Assembly: GCA_021545665.1 (NCBI GenBank) | Contig: JAJRTX010000257.1 | Location: forward strand, 1-29,817 | DNA from: Zetaproteobacteria bacterium | GTDB taxonomy: Bacteria; Pseudomonadota; Zetaproteobacteria; Mariprofundales; Mariprofundaceae | DNA: 29,817 nucleotides | Direction of reading: 5' to 3' | Part shown: piece by piece, positions 18,286 through 26,074 of the stretch | Numbering within the stretch: position 1 is the stretch's first letter | How the letters are laid out: every line of letters begins with the position of its first letter | Made by a program: the position numbers and the translations under genes | The notes under the pieces: generated by a model | What the model was told of the DNA's origin: nothing | Seen by the model: the letters and a program-made list of their open reading frames with translations, nothing else | Database searches by the model: none

Positions 18286-19129
18286 GAAACATCTCCTCAA
18301 AGCTTATCTCTTCACGATCAACCATCTTACGCAATTTCTTCAGCGCTATAACCTGTATCTGGCGAATACGTTCACGTGTAACCCCCATATACTGACCGAT
18401 ATTTTCCAGTGTCCAAGGGTCATCACTGGTACCAAGCCCATAACGCATGCTAACAATTTCCCGTTCTTTACTGGAGAGCTTGCTGAGCCACACCTGTAGC
18501 ATGGCATCGCGGCGACTGGCTTCCAAACGCTCACTGGGGGCATCAGCCAGATCATCGGCAGTAATATCATACAACGTACTATCACCTTCTCCATGTAATA
18601 CAACATCCGCACTTTCTGTGGTTAAATTAATCCCCAGTAATTCATGCACACGCTTGATCGTAATACCCATGTAATCAGCAATTTCAACTTCTGTTGGATC
18701 CCGGCCAAGCAAGGCGCATAACTTATTAGTATTACGCAACAAGCTGTTAAATTCTTTGGCAACATGTACAGGTACACGAATGGTACGTGATTGATTCATG
18801 ATCGCACGCTCTACAGCCTGACGAATCCACCACGTGGCATATGTTGAGAATCTACAGCCGTGTGCAATATCAAATTTTCCTACAGCACGGATAAGACCAA
18901 GGTTACCTTCTTCGATCAAATCCCCCAAATGCAACCCACGATTTAGATAACGGCGGGAAATCTTAACAACAAGACGCAAGTTGGCATTAATCATATACTG
19001 GCGAGCAGCAGCATCACCAGCAGCAATCTGTTTGGCAAAATGTATTTCTTCTTCAGCAGTCAGCAAGTTATAACGCGAAATTTCGCGCATGTACATATTC
19101 ATAGGCTCCAGACTATGGTGTTTGCTCAT
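18275..19129 (-). CDS. rpoS: RNA polymerase sigma factor RpoS-type
   Basis: The product is 284 aa, shorter than E. coli RpoS (330) mainly at the N-terminus. Region 1.2 is at about 8-35, region 2 at about 50-120 (with [18 protein letters not shown] and [26 protein letters not shown]), region 3 at about 125-200 and region 4 at about 215-275 with the helix-turn-helix ending in [16 protein letters not shown]. The C-terminal end FEEMF resembles the RpoS tail. A group 2 sigma-70 factor is certain; the RpoS label is supported by pcm, yqaA and nlpD directly upstream in the classic order. It probably directs stationary-phase and stress transcription. Heat-shock RpoH is less likely because region 2 and the neighbours fit RpoS better. 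Confidence 0.88.
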   Translation of the reverse strand: MSKHHSLEPMNMYMREISRYNLLTAEEEIHFAKQIAAGDAAARQYMINANLRLVVKISRRYLNRGLHLGDLIEEGNLGLIRAVGKFDIAHGCRFSTYATWWIRQAVERAIMNQSRTIRVPVHVAKEFNSLLRNTNKLCALLGRDPTEVEIADYMGITIKRVHELLGINLTTESADVVLHGEGDSTLYDITADDLADAPSERLEASRRDAMLQVWLSKLSSKEREIVSMRYGLGTSDDPWTLENIGQYMGVTRERIRQIQVIALKKLRKMVDREEISFEEMFHDK

Positions 19130-19204
19130 CGCTCTTTAGTAGCCCCGATTTGATCGCACTCCTTAAACATGACTGTACACTGACAATTCATAATTAGTAT
19201 TATC

Positions 19205-20002
19205 TCAGCGCCTGGATAAATAGGCAAGCGGATCAACTGCTGTACTGCCGTGTCTTACTTCAAAATGTAAATGTGCCCCGCTGGCCCGACCTGTATGTCC
19301 GACTCTGGCTATCATATCTCCCTTATGCACCCTGGCACCCTTCTTCACCAGATTTCGTTGATTATGAGCATAGGCAGTAAATAAATTTCTGGCATGTCGA
19401 ATAATGACCAGTTTGCCATATCCGCTTAAACGATGGTCTGCATAAACAACCGTACCTGCATCTGCAGCATGGACCGGAGTCCCTTGTTTGGCCGAAATAT
19501 CAATCCCATCGTGCATTCGACTACCTCTACGACCAAACAAACTGGTTATTTTGCCTTTGACAGGCCACGACAAATAACCCTTCGCATAACCACGGGCTTT
19601 TGTTTTATGTGATGCTATTACTGACTTGGCACGTTTCCTCTTTCTCTCCACTTGCTTTCTCTTTGCCGTTTTCCCCGGAGCTTTGTATACACGGCGGGGA
19701 ACAGGCAATGCCTGACTGCGTGGTGCTACACCTGTAATATAAAGGTACTGACCAACATAGATTCTGTAAGGTGAACGTAGCCTGTTCCGTCTTGCTATAA
19801 CATGGTAATCTACGCTAAAACGTCTACCAATACTATACAGTGTATCACTTGGACGCACCATATAAACTGCAGGTTTGGTAGTTTTCTTTGAAGCTTTGGA
19901 CTTGCCATGGCTGATCCGGGTGGAAACGCCAGCATTTGGCAGTTTTGTACTATAACAACCACTCAGAAACAAAACTGCGACCAAAAGACAGATAAACCTC
20001 AT
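19205..20002 (-). CDS. nlpD: NlpD-like lipoprotein, LysM plus M23 peptidase
   Basis: The product is 265 aa. A lipoprotein signal ends in the lipobox LSGC with acylated Cys16. A LysM peptidoglycan-binding domain covers about 47-90, followed by a basic Lys/Arg-rich linker (about 105-140) and an M23/LytM domain (about 145-262). NlpD of E. coli activates the amidase AmiC and has lost catalytic residues; here His164, Asp168, His213, and His244 with His246 are all present, so zinc binding and endopeptidase activity are possible. Start: ATG 20002 overlaps the yqaA stop as ATGA; ATG at 20008 or 20014 would only lengthen the signal peptide. The gene lies 75 nt upstream of rpoS, and in E. coli a main rpoS promoter is inside nlpD. 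Confidence 0.88.
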   Translation of the reverse strand: MRFICLLVAVLFLSGCYSTKLPNAGVSTRISHGKSKASKKTTKPAVYMVRPSDTLYSIGRRFSVDYHVIARRNRLRSPYRIYVGQYLYITGVAPRSQALPVPRRVYKAPGKTAKRKQVERKRKRAKSVIASHKTKARGYAKGYLSWPVKGKITSLFGRRGSRMHDGIDISAKQGTPVHAADAGTVVYADHRLSGYGKLVIIRHARNLFTAYAHNQRNLVKKGARVHKGDMIARVGHTGRASGAHLHFEVRHGSTAVDPLAYLSRR

Positions 20003-20649
20003 CGCCATAACCATAATAAAACAAAACCAGCAACAACCAGGGCTGCAACTGCCAAGGTTAACCATTCGAAATATGTTTCCACCCACATTCGCAAACGTTC
20101 GCCTCCCCAGCGAAACAAAGCTCCTTCCAGATAAAAACGTGCCGCCCGTGATGCGATACAGGCAGCCATAAAACCAATAAAGGGCAACCCGAATGCTCCG
20201 GCAGCAATAGTAATGACTTTAAACGGTATAGGTGAGAACCCGGCAATCAGCACTAACCCAAGTCCCCACTCTACAAACAGGGATTGCACATACTCAAATT
20301 TTTCTACTGCATGATAAAATTCCAGCACAGACATAGCGATAGTATTGAGTAGAAACATACCAATACCGTAGCCAATAACTGCGCCAACAGTGGAACCAGC
20401 GGTACAGATTGCAGCAAAACGAAGTGCCAGGTCAGGTCTTCCCAAAGCAAGTGCAATCAGCAAAACATCTGGAGGGACAGGAAATACACTGGCCTCAATA
20501 ACGGCTATAGCGAAAAGCGCCCACCTGGCTTGTGGATGTTCTGCCCAGGATAGGGTCCAGTCATAACTTCGACGCAGCCATGAACGCTTTGGACTATCCT
20601 GTTCAGTGATGATGCACCCCTGCGAGTAGAGGCACAAATGTACATGCAT
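19999..20649 (-). CDS. yqaA: YqaA-family (DedA/SNARE-associated) inner-membrane protein
   Basis: The product is 216 aa with several hydrophobic segments and belongs to the YqaA branch of the DedA superfamily, which is linked to phospholipid transport and envelope homeostasis. Visible marks are the early VFPVPPDVLLIAL segment, the GAVIGYGIG glycine pattern, and the SPIPFKVITIAAGAFGLPF segment, followed by FMAACIASRAARFYLEG. A final hydrophobic helix ends at the C-terminus. ATG 20649 is chosen because GAGGA lies 8 nt upstream; this makes a 47-nt overlap with the 3' end of pcm. A start further upstream would extend into pcm without a site. The order pcm-yqaA-nlpD-rpoS also occurs in other proteobacteria. 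Confidence 0.86.
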   Translation of the reverse strand: MHVHLCLYSQGCIITEQDSPKRSWLRRSYDWTLSWAEHPQARWALFAIAVIEASVFPVPPDVLLIALALGRPDLALRFAAICTAGSTVGAVIGYGIGMFLLNTIAMSVLEFYHAVEKFEYVQSLFVEWGLGLVLIAGFSPIPFKVITIAAGAFGLPFIGFMAACIASRAARFYLEGALFRWGGERLRMWVETYFEWLTLAVAALVVAGFVLLWLWR

Positions 20650-21256
20650 CAAAATATTCCTCATGGTAACCATTGGCCTGTCTGCATCTCCTGACCAGGC
20701 GATGCTGACCAGCTTCACCCTCTGGCATTAACAACACACCACCCACTTTTAATTGCTGCAACCATACATCTGATGCGAAACCTCCTGCAGTTACAATGAT
20801 TGCGTCAAATGGGGCATATTCTTCCCAACCAAGGCAGCCATCTGCACATTTGAGCATCACATTGGCATGACGGGCTGTACGCAAATTCTGGCGAGACCTG
20901 ACATGTAGTGCTTCAAAACGTTCAATACTGTAAACACGCCTGCACAGACGCGACAAAACAGCAGTTTGATAACCGCATCCGGTACCGATTTCGAGTACAC
21001 GTTCATGCCCTTTCAATTTAAGAAGCTGAGTCATACGTGCAACCATATATGGCTGAGAAATTGTTTGCCCGCTACCGATAGGAAGAGCACAGTCATGGTA
21101 AGCGCGGGAAACCAGTGCCGAATCTACAAACATATGTCTGGGAACAGACAACATGGCCGCCAGCACCTTGGCATCATCAATTCCCCTTACCACAAGTTGT
21201 TCAGCAACCATACGCTGTCTGGGACGATCAAAGGAATGGCTCAGTTGCAAACTCAT
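20603..21256 (-). CDS. pcm: Protein-L-isoaspartate O-methyltransferase
   Basis: Pcm methylates isoaspartyl residues in aged proteins so they can revert to aspartate, a repair reaction important in stationary phase. The product is 217 aa, close to the usual 208. The family motif [15 protein letters not shown] is at 61-75 and SAM-binding motif [17 protein letters not shown], at 87-102, followed by the acidic YSIER end of strand 2. ATG 21256 is chosen because GGGGA precedes it; a longer open frame to 21325 would run into tRNA-Pro. It starts 36 nt after that tRNA and heads the pcm-yqaA-nlpD-rpoS block. Confidence 0.95.
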   Translation of the reverse strand: MSLQLSHSFDRPRQRMVAEQLVVRGIDDAKVLAAMLSVPRHMFVDSALVSRAYHDCALPIGSGQTISQPYMVARMTQLLKLKGHERVLEIGTGCGYQTAVLSRLCRRVYSIERFEALHVRSRQNLRTARHANVMLKCADGCLGWEEYAPFDAIIVTAGGFASDVWLQQLKVGGVLLMPEGEAGQHRLVRRCRQANGYHEEYFDACTFVPLLAGVHHH

Positions 21257-21291
21257 CTGTTTTTCCCCACTTTGAGCGTCAATATAGAGAT

Positions 21292-21368
21292 TGGTCGGGA
21301 CGAGAGGATTCGAACCTCCGACCACCAGACCCCCAGTCTGGTGCGCTACCAGGCTGCGCTACGCCCCG
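21292..21368 (-). tRNA. tRNA-Pro (anticodon GGG)
   Basis: The 77-nt gene includes CCA. The acceptor stem pairs CGGGGCG with CGTCCCG (one G-U), the anticodon stem CCAGA with TCTGG, and the loop CTGGGGG gives anticodon GGG for CCC/CCU codons. The T-arm contains GTTCGAATC. It follows ihfA and merR, an arrangement seen in other proteobacteria, and sits just upstream of pcm. Confidence 0.97.
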
Positions 21369-21417
21369 ATTATAGGCGGGTAAGCCTACTTATAATCATT
21401 GAGAATGTAAGTCTTAA

Positions 21418-21789
21418 TCAGTCAAGAAGTTTGTAGATTTCACCTAATTCCTGTTGGATCTGTCTCAATATAGTCTGACTGTCGTGTTGATCTACAATAT
21501 CTTTCAGATCATCATTGAGCAAACGTTTTTTGGCGCCACGAATAGTAAAGTTAAGGTCATAAAGCAGGTGTTTAATTTGAAATACTGCATAGACATCACG
21601 GTGCCGATAAAAACGACGGTTACCGCTCTTTTTAACCGGTTTTATATGTTTAAATTCTGTTTCCCAATAGCGTAAAACATGTGGTTCAACAGCACACAGA
21701 TCACTGACTTCCCTGATGGAAAAGAAAAGTTTATCTGATAACTCCGGAAGTTTAACTCCGGCTTTGACCAATGCCTGCTTTGTACTCAT
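21418..21789 (-). CDS. MerR-family transcriptional regulator
   Basis: The product is 123 aa. A MerR-type winged helix-turn-helix begins near residue 22 with FFSIREVSDLCAVEPHVLRYWETEF, followed by the wing segment NRRFYRHRDV (about 57-66). The C-terminal part (about 90-123) is a short coiled coil with no visible cysteine cluster or ligand domain, so it is not a metal sensor of the classic MerR kind. The gene is found next to ihfA in many proteobacteria; its targets are unknown. The ATG overlaps the ihfA stop as ATGA, so it is translated with IHF-alpha. Confidence 0.88.
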   Translation of the reverse strand: MSTKQALVKAGVKLPELSDKLFFSIREVSDLCAVEPHVLRYWETEFKHIKPVKKSGNRRFYRHRDVYAVFQIKHLLYDLNFTIRGAKKRLLNDDLKDIVDQHDSQTILRQIQQELGEIYKLLD

Positions 21790-22076
21790 TTATCTCCCTC
21801 TAACATTTTCTTTTTGAGTAATGGGCTGGCACGAAATGTTACAACGGAGCGTGGAGCAATGGTAATATCGCTCCCTGTTTTGGGGTTACGACCCCGACGC
21901 GCATGTTTTTTACGAACAACAAAATGTCCAAACCCTGAAAGCTTCACATTCCCGCCCTGTTCCAGTGATTGGAAAACAGCACTTAAAACTGACTCAACAA
22001 TCTGAGCCGACTCTTTCTTGGTGAGTCCAACACGTTCGTGAACAATTTTAGCAATTTCAGCTTTAGTTACATTCAC
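21786..22076 (-). CDS. ihfA: Integration host factor subunit alpha
   Basis: IHF bends DNA at specific sites and acts in transcription, replication and recombination as a heterodimer with IHF-beta, whose gene is not in this window. The product is 96 aa, like other HU/IHF proteins. The minor-groove arm RRGRNPKTG is at 60-68 with the intercalating Pro at 65, the same position as in E. coli IHF-alpha, and GFGHFVVRKKHAR precedes it. The GTG at 22076 gives MNVTKAE, which resembles other IhfA starts; a longer frame to 22118 would add unrelated residues. A run of G upstream can serve as ribosome binding site. A sigma-70-like promoter lies at 22140-22167. Confidence 0.93.
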   Translation of the reverse strand: MNVTKAEIAKIVHERVGLTKKESAQIVESVLSAVFQSLEQGGNVKLSGFGHFVVRKKHARRGRNPKTGSDITIAPRSVVTFRASPLLKKKMLEGDK

Positions 22077-22139
22077 CTCAACCCCCACTAAAACATAACT
22101 AAAACATAATTTTAACACGTCATGCTAGAAGTAACATGA

Positions 22140-22167
22140 AGTTTAACAGAACTTTATGATCCGTCAA
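22140..22167 (-). promoter_or_regulatory. ihfA: Probable sigma-70 promoter of ihfA-merR
   Basis: On the minus strand TTGACG (5/6 match) and TAAACT (4/6 match) are separated by 16 nt, about 64 nt upstream of the ihfA start. No other good pair is present in the 143 nt between ihfA and lolD. Confidence 0.5.
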
Positions 22168-22219
22168 ATCCTTTTTGAATCTGTGCTAAAAGTCGCAGTA
22201 ATAATTAATTAGAAATATT

Positions 22220-22909
22220 TCAGGAAATATCGATAAGATGACCATTTTTCAGGCATAGCATCCGCTCACAGGCAGCAGCAAGCCCCTTGCTATGTGTCAC
22301 CATCACAACAGAAGCCTTTTCTTCAGTGCATAACTGTTGCAGTACTTCAAAAACATCCCTTGCCGTACGTTCATCAAGATTGCCCGTTGGTTCATCAGCA
22401 AGCAGTAAGCGTGGATTTGTAACCAGTGCCCTGGCCACAGCAACTCTTTGAGCTTCACCACCTGATAATCGCGCCGGAACATGCCGTTCTCTGGACTGCA
22501 AATGCAAACGCCCCAATAATTCATGAGCCCTCTGTTTTGCATCGTTGACAGTCATTCCCTGCACCAATAATGGAAGCGCTACGTTTTCAAGGGCAGTAAG
22601 TTCAGGAATCAAATGGTGAGCCTGGTAAACAAATCCTATCTTTTTATTACGGAGTTGCGCCTGCTGTTTAGCGCCAAGATCATGTATAAATTCACCATCC
22701 AGCCATATTTCCCCACTATCGGGTCGCTCCAGAGTACCAAGAATTTGCAACATGGTCGATTTTCCCGAACCAGATTCTCCCACAACAGCTAGAAACTCTC
22801 CTTCTCTCAGGCTGAATTCGAGTTGTTTTAATATTTGCAGATATCCTGCAGGTGCATCAAAACCCTTACTGAGACCATCAACCCGGAACATCAAAGAATC
22901 AGTCACCAC
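22220..22909 (-). CDS. lolD: Lipoprotein-releasing ABC transporter ATPase LolD
   Basis: LolD powers release of outer-membrane lipoproteins from the inner membrane to LolA. The product is 229 aa. Walker A GESGSGKS is at 44-51, the Q-loop Gln at 96, the signature LSGGE at 148-152, and Walker B LLLADEP at 168-174 followed by TGNLD. The segment GFVYQAHHLIPELTALENV at 92-110 is typical of LolD rather than of other MacB-type ATPases. The GTG at 22909 overlaps the lolC stop by one base; a second GTG (22906) and an ATG (22891) are alternatives. It is paired with lolC and lies at the end of the operon. Confidence 0.93.
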   Translation of the reverse strand: MVTDSLMFRVDGLSKGFDAPAGYLQILKQLEFSLREGEFLAVVGESGSGKSTMLQILGTLERPDSGEIWLDGEFIHDLGAKQQAQLRNKKIGFVYQAHHLIPELTALENVALPLLVQGMTVNDAKQRAHELLGRLHLQSRERHVPARLSGGEAQRVAVARALVTNPRLLLADEPTGNLDERTARDVFEVLQQLCTEEKASVVMVTHSKGLAAACERMLCLKNGHLIDIS

Positions 22910-24144
22910 TACTCATACCTCAATGCTTCAGCAGGCGGCACACTGGCAGCCCGCCAGGCCGGGTAAAATGTTGCAACAATCCCCATTACCAAACTGATGC
23001 TGACAATAATAGCAACAGAAACCGGATCAACAATTGATGGAATATGATCAATAAAATAGACATCGCCGGGCATAAATTTTACCCCGGTTATGCGCTCAAC
23101 CCAGGCCAGAAGGTCGCCCAGATTCCAGGCCAGAAGAACACCAAGAACTGCGCCAATCATAGTGCCGATACCACTTAGCAAAGTACCCATAATCAGAAAT
23201 ACCCGCATCACTGAGGCATGTGTTGCGCCCACTGTTTTCAAAATGGCGATCTCCTTGCGCCGCTCCATTACCACCATCACCAGTGATGCCACCATATTAA
23301 ATATGGCAACCATGACAATCAGTGAAAGAATAACACCCATGGCAACTCTTTCAGTCTTTAATGCTTTGAAAAATGAACGATGCCGATACTGCCAGCTGGT
23401 GACCCATGCCCCTGTCGGCAGTTTCATTTTCATCTCTTTGGCTACACTGGCAGCCAGATCTCGATCATGCAGGAACACCTCAATACCCGTCACTGTATCA
23501 CCCATACGATTAAGTTTCTGTACGGCTGCCAAAGGAGTCAGGATCATACCCACATCATATTCGTAGAAACCTGAATCAAAAATACCTACCAGTTCAAAGG
23601 CCCGAAAACGAGGGGCTGATCCAGATGGACTCACTCCACCTGTTGGTGACATCAATCGTACGCGATCACCAACATCCAGACCCAGCTTTCGTGCCAGACT
23701 CTTGCCCATGACAGCTTGAAATGGATTGCCTTCGCTTAGAAAACGGCCTTTGACAACATGCTTCGCAATGGCATCACTGCGACTGATATCCACGCCTTTC
23801 AGAATGGCTCCGGCAGCCCTGGAACCATAAGAAGCCAAGACCTGTGCCGATATATAAGGGGCCGCCCGTTCGACATAAGAAAACGATTCAGATTTTTCAA
23901 GCCAAAGCCGCCATTCCCTCAAAGATTCTCCCTGACCCTGAATATCAACATGCGAAGAGAAACCAAGAATTTTATCACGGATTTCAATTGCCGCACCATT
24001 CATTACAGATAATACCACAATCAGAGTCATGACGCCTATGGCAATACCAACGCCGGAACTCCAGCTGATCAGGGAAACGAAACGCTCACTTCTGCGCGAG
24101 CGAAGATAACGACGGGCCAGCATCCATTCATATGAATGGAACAA
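22909..24144 (-). CDS. lolC: Lipoprotein-releasing system membrane protein LolC/LolE
   Basis: The product is 411 aa with the LolC/E plan: an N-terminal membrane helix (about 24-47), a large periplasmic domain (about 50-265), and three C-terminal helices (about 272-300, 315-345 and 375-400). The start FHSYEWMLARRYLRSRRSERFVSLISWSS and the final AWRAASVPPAEALRYE are characteristic. E. coli uses a LolC/LolE heterodimer; only one membrane subunit is seen here, so a LolCE-type homodimer (often called LolF) is possible. LolD follows with a one-base overlap. It lies 77 nt downstream of the NhaD-like gene and may belong to the lysS transcript. Confidence 0.92.
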   Translation of the reverse strand: MFHSYEWMLARRYLRSRRSERFVSLISWSSGVGIAIGVMTLIVVLSVMNGAAIEIRDKILGFSSHVDIQGQGESLREWRLWLEKSESFSYVERAAPYISAQVLASYGSRAAGAILKGVDISRSDAIAKHVVKGRFLSEGNPFQAVMGKSLARKLGLDVGDRVRLMSPTGGVSPSGSAPRFRAFELVGIFDSGFYEYDVGMILTPLAAVQKLNRMGDTVTGIEVFLHDRDLAASVAKEMKMKLPTGAWVTSWQYRHRSFFKALKTERVAMGVILSLIVMVAIFNMVASLVMVVMERRKEIAILKTVGATHASVMRVFLIMGTLLSGIGTMIGAVLGVLLAWNLGDLLAWVERITGVKFMPGDVYFIDHIPSIVDPVSVAIIVSISLVMGIVATFYPAWRAASVPPAEALRYE

Positions 24145-24221
24145 ACCAACACCCTTCTTTTACATTAAAAAAAGATAATGATTTCACATACATGATGAAT
24201 TCAGTTAAAGTCATCACAATA

Positions 24222-25583
24222 CTAAGACAGATAGCGTAAATACATATATATATGTGCAATACCGATAGTTACCAGCATCAGGCCAAAGGCATGTTTCATG
24301 AATACAAGGAATGCAATCGGGTGCCCCGCGCGCTGGGCAAAACCGGCCACAATCAGATTGGCAGATGCACCGACCAGCGTACCATTACCACCCAGACATG
24401 CACCCAGGGCCAGCGCCCACCATAATGGCACTAGTGCTTCTTCCCCTCCGAAAGTTGGTGCCATGCTTTGAATTAAGGGGATCATGGTGGCAACAAAGGG
24501 GATGTTATCAATCAATGCAGATGCAATAGCTGATACCCAGAGAATTGCACCCGCCGTAGCATTAAAATCACCCCCGGTAAGCTCGAGCGTTTTATTCGCC
24601 ATCATCTCAATAATTCCTGTATGCTCTACACCGGAAACAATGATAAACAGGCCAACAAAAAAGAAGATTGTGGTCCACTCAACCTCAGCCATGACACCCT
24701 CATAGGCATGATCTTTCTTTTCCAATGGTTGCCCAAAAGTTTGCAACAAAAGTAATATGGCAGCTCCAAACATGGCAATAGAAGCTGGTTCAAGATGAAG
24801 GCTATGGGCAAAGGTAAAACTGCTAATAACGCCGAACAGCACCAGTAAACTTTTCTTCAGTAGAGGAATATCTTTAATAGCCTCATTTTCATTAAAACAC
24901 ATCACCAGAGCCTTATGTTCTTCACTGGTAGAAAGGTCACGACCAAACATAAACCAGATTGCAACCAGAACCGTAATAAGAATAAATGGTGTAATTAGAG
25001 CCAGATTAACCAAAAAGTCATAAAAACTAAGACCTGCAGCGGAACCAATCATAATATTCGGCGGATCACCAATCAGTGTCGCGGTTCCACCAATATTGGA
25101 GGCCAGAATTTGTGCAAAGAGATAGGGGTAAGGTCTCACACCCAGTGCATCAGTAATCAGTAACGTAACAGGCGCAATCAGCAATACCGTAGTGACATTA
25201 TCCAGAAAAGCGGAAAACACAGCTGTAACAACTGATAACATGACCAGAATTCCCCAGGGGTTTCCCTTCACAACTTTTGCTGCCTTGATAGCCACATACT
25301 GGAACATGCCGGTCTTCTGACTGATTGAAACGATGACCATCATACCGGTTAACAGCCCAATCGTATTAAAATCAATACCGGAAATGGCCTGCTGCTGGGT
25401 AATCACACCGCACAAGATCATCAAACCCGCTCCAAGCAGGGCCAATACAGCCCGGTTAAATCGCTCAGCCATGATGATACCGTAAACTACCAGTAATATG
25501 GTGACTGCAATCCATACCGGGTTCCAGCCGAATATAACCGTAGAAGATGCCAAATGGCCGCTGCTGTTATGCATCAGAGCCAT
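24222..25583 (-). CDS. ArsB/NhaD-family ion transporter
   Basis: The product is 453 aa and strongly hydrophobic, with about eleven or twelve predicted membrane segments. It belongs to the ion transporter superfamily that includes NhaD sodium/proton antiporters, ArsB and P-protein-like carriers. Key marks are LDNVTTVLLIAPV (about 127-139) and the twin SNIGGTATLIGDPPNIMIGS segment (about 161-180), with a mirrored DNIPFVATMIPL and GGNGTLVGASANLI in the second half, showing the internal repeat. Substrate is probably Na+ or a related ion, but cannot be fixed by sequence alone. Its start overlaps the CBS gene by 17 nt; ATG 25574 is an alternative start with a better spacing to AAGG. Co-translation with the CBS protein suggests joint function. 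Confidence 0.85.
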   Translation of the reverse strand: MALMHNSSGHLASSTVIFGWNPVWIAVTILLVVYGIIMAERFNRAVLALLGAGLMILCGVITQQQAISGIDFNTIGLLTGMMVIVSISQKTGMFQYVAIKAAKVVKGNPWGILVMLSVVTAVFSAFLDNVTTVLLIAPVTLLITDALGVRPYPYLFAQILASNIGGTATLIGDPPNIMIGSAAGLSFYDFLVNLALITPFILITVLVAIWFMFGRDLSTSEEHKALVMCFNENEAIKDIPLLKKSLLVLFGVISSFTFAHSLHLEPASIAMFGAAILLLLQTFGQPLEKKDHAYEGVMAEVEWTTIFFFVGLFIIVSGVEHTGIIEMMANKTLELTGGDFNATAGAILWVSAIASALIDNIPFVATMIPLIQSMAPTFGGEEALVPLWWALALGACLGGNGTLVGASANLIVAGFAQRAGHPIAFLVFMKHAFGLMLVTIGIAHIYMYLRYLS

Positions 25584-26040
25584 CGCCTTGCTTTAATGTC
25601 TGTAACTGCTTGAGCACATCTCCGGCTGAAATAATACCGAGCAATTCATGTTGATGATCAATGACCAGTGCATACTCGTGTTTACCAAATGAAATCATGG
25701 CAGCAGCAACAGAAAGCAGTGACTCTTCTCTGTTGACCAGCAAGGGTTTGGCATCCATCACTTCTGAAACCTTTTTACCCGCATATGCATCATAGTGACG
25801 GCGTAAAACTCCCATGTCAGGAGCATATGAAATCTGGTTCAAATCACCACTGACAATGTAATCTGGCACAATATGTTCTAAAATGGAGAAAGTTGAAATC
25901 ACACCAACCACAATCCCGGCTTGATCCGTTACCGGTAACATCCGCAAGCTGGCATTCCGCATGCGTATAAGGACTTCCTCAATCAATTCCCCTGAATGTG
26001 CCGTATGTGGATCTGAAATCATCACTTGTTCAGCCAGCAT
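25567..26040 (-). CDS. Tandem CBS-domain protein
   Basis: The product is 157 aa and consists almost only of two CBS domains (about 3-60 and 90-148), the Bateman module that binds adenosyl compounds. Hydrophobic beta-strand patterns such as RMLPVTDQAGIVVGVIS and YALVIDHQHELLGIISAGDVL mark them. It has no membrane segment or catalytic domain, so it likely works as a soluble regulator. AAAGGAG precedes the ATG. Its 3' end overlaps the transporter gene, and it follows lysS by 34 nt. Regulation of the transporter by nucleotides is a reasonable inference. Confidence 0.87.
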   Translation of the reverse strand: MLAEQVMISDPHTAHSGELIEEVLIRMRNASLRMLPVTDQAGIVVGVISTFSILEHIVPDYIVSGDLNQISYAPDMGVLRRHYDAYAGKKVSEVMDAKPLLVNREESLLSVAAAMISFGKHEYALVIDHQHELLGIISAGDVLKQLQTLKQGDGSDA

Positions 26041-26074
26041 GGCATTCTCCTTTCAGGTTAATCTGCATTTGTGC

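Noticed and set aside
21257..21325. N-terminal extension of pcm to 21325.
   Set aside because: It overlaps the 3' part of tRNA-Pro, and the ATG at 21256 has its own ribosome binding site and a normal family start.
17582..21368. tRNA-Arg and tRNA-Pro as attachment sites for an integrated element.
   Set aside because: No integrase, direct repeat of the tRNA 3' end, or foreign gene cluster lies beside either tRNA.
22199..22234. Small hairpin (ATATTTC-CT-GAAATAT) at the lolD stop.
   Set aside because: It is all A-U rich, has a 2-nt loop and no U-tract, so it is unlikely to stop transcription.
24145..24221. Run of seven A residues and short repeats between the transporter and lolC, suggesting a terminator.
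   Set aside because: The nearest stem is only five weak pairs and is not adjacent to the T-run on the transcribed strand.
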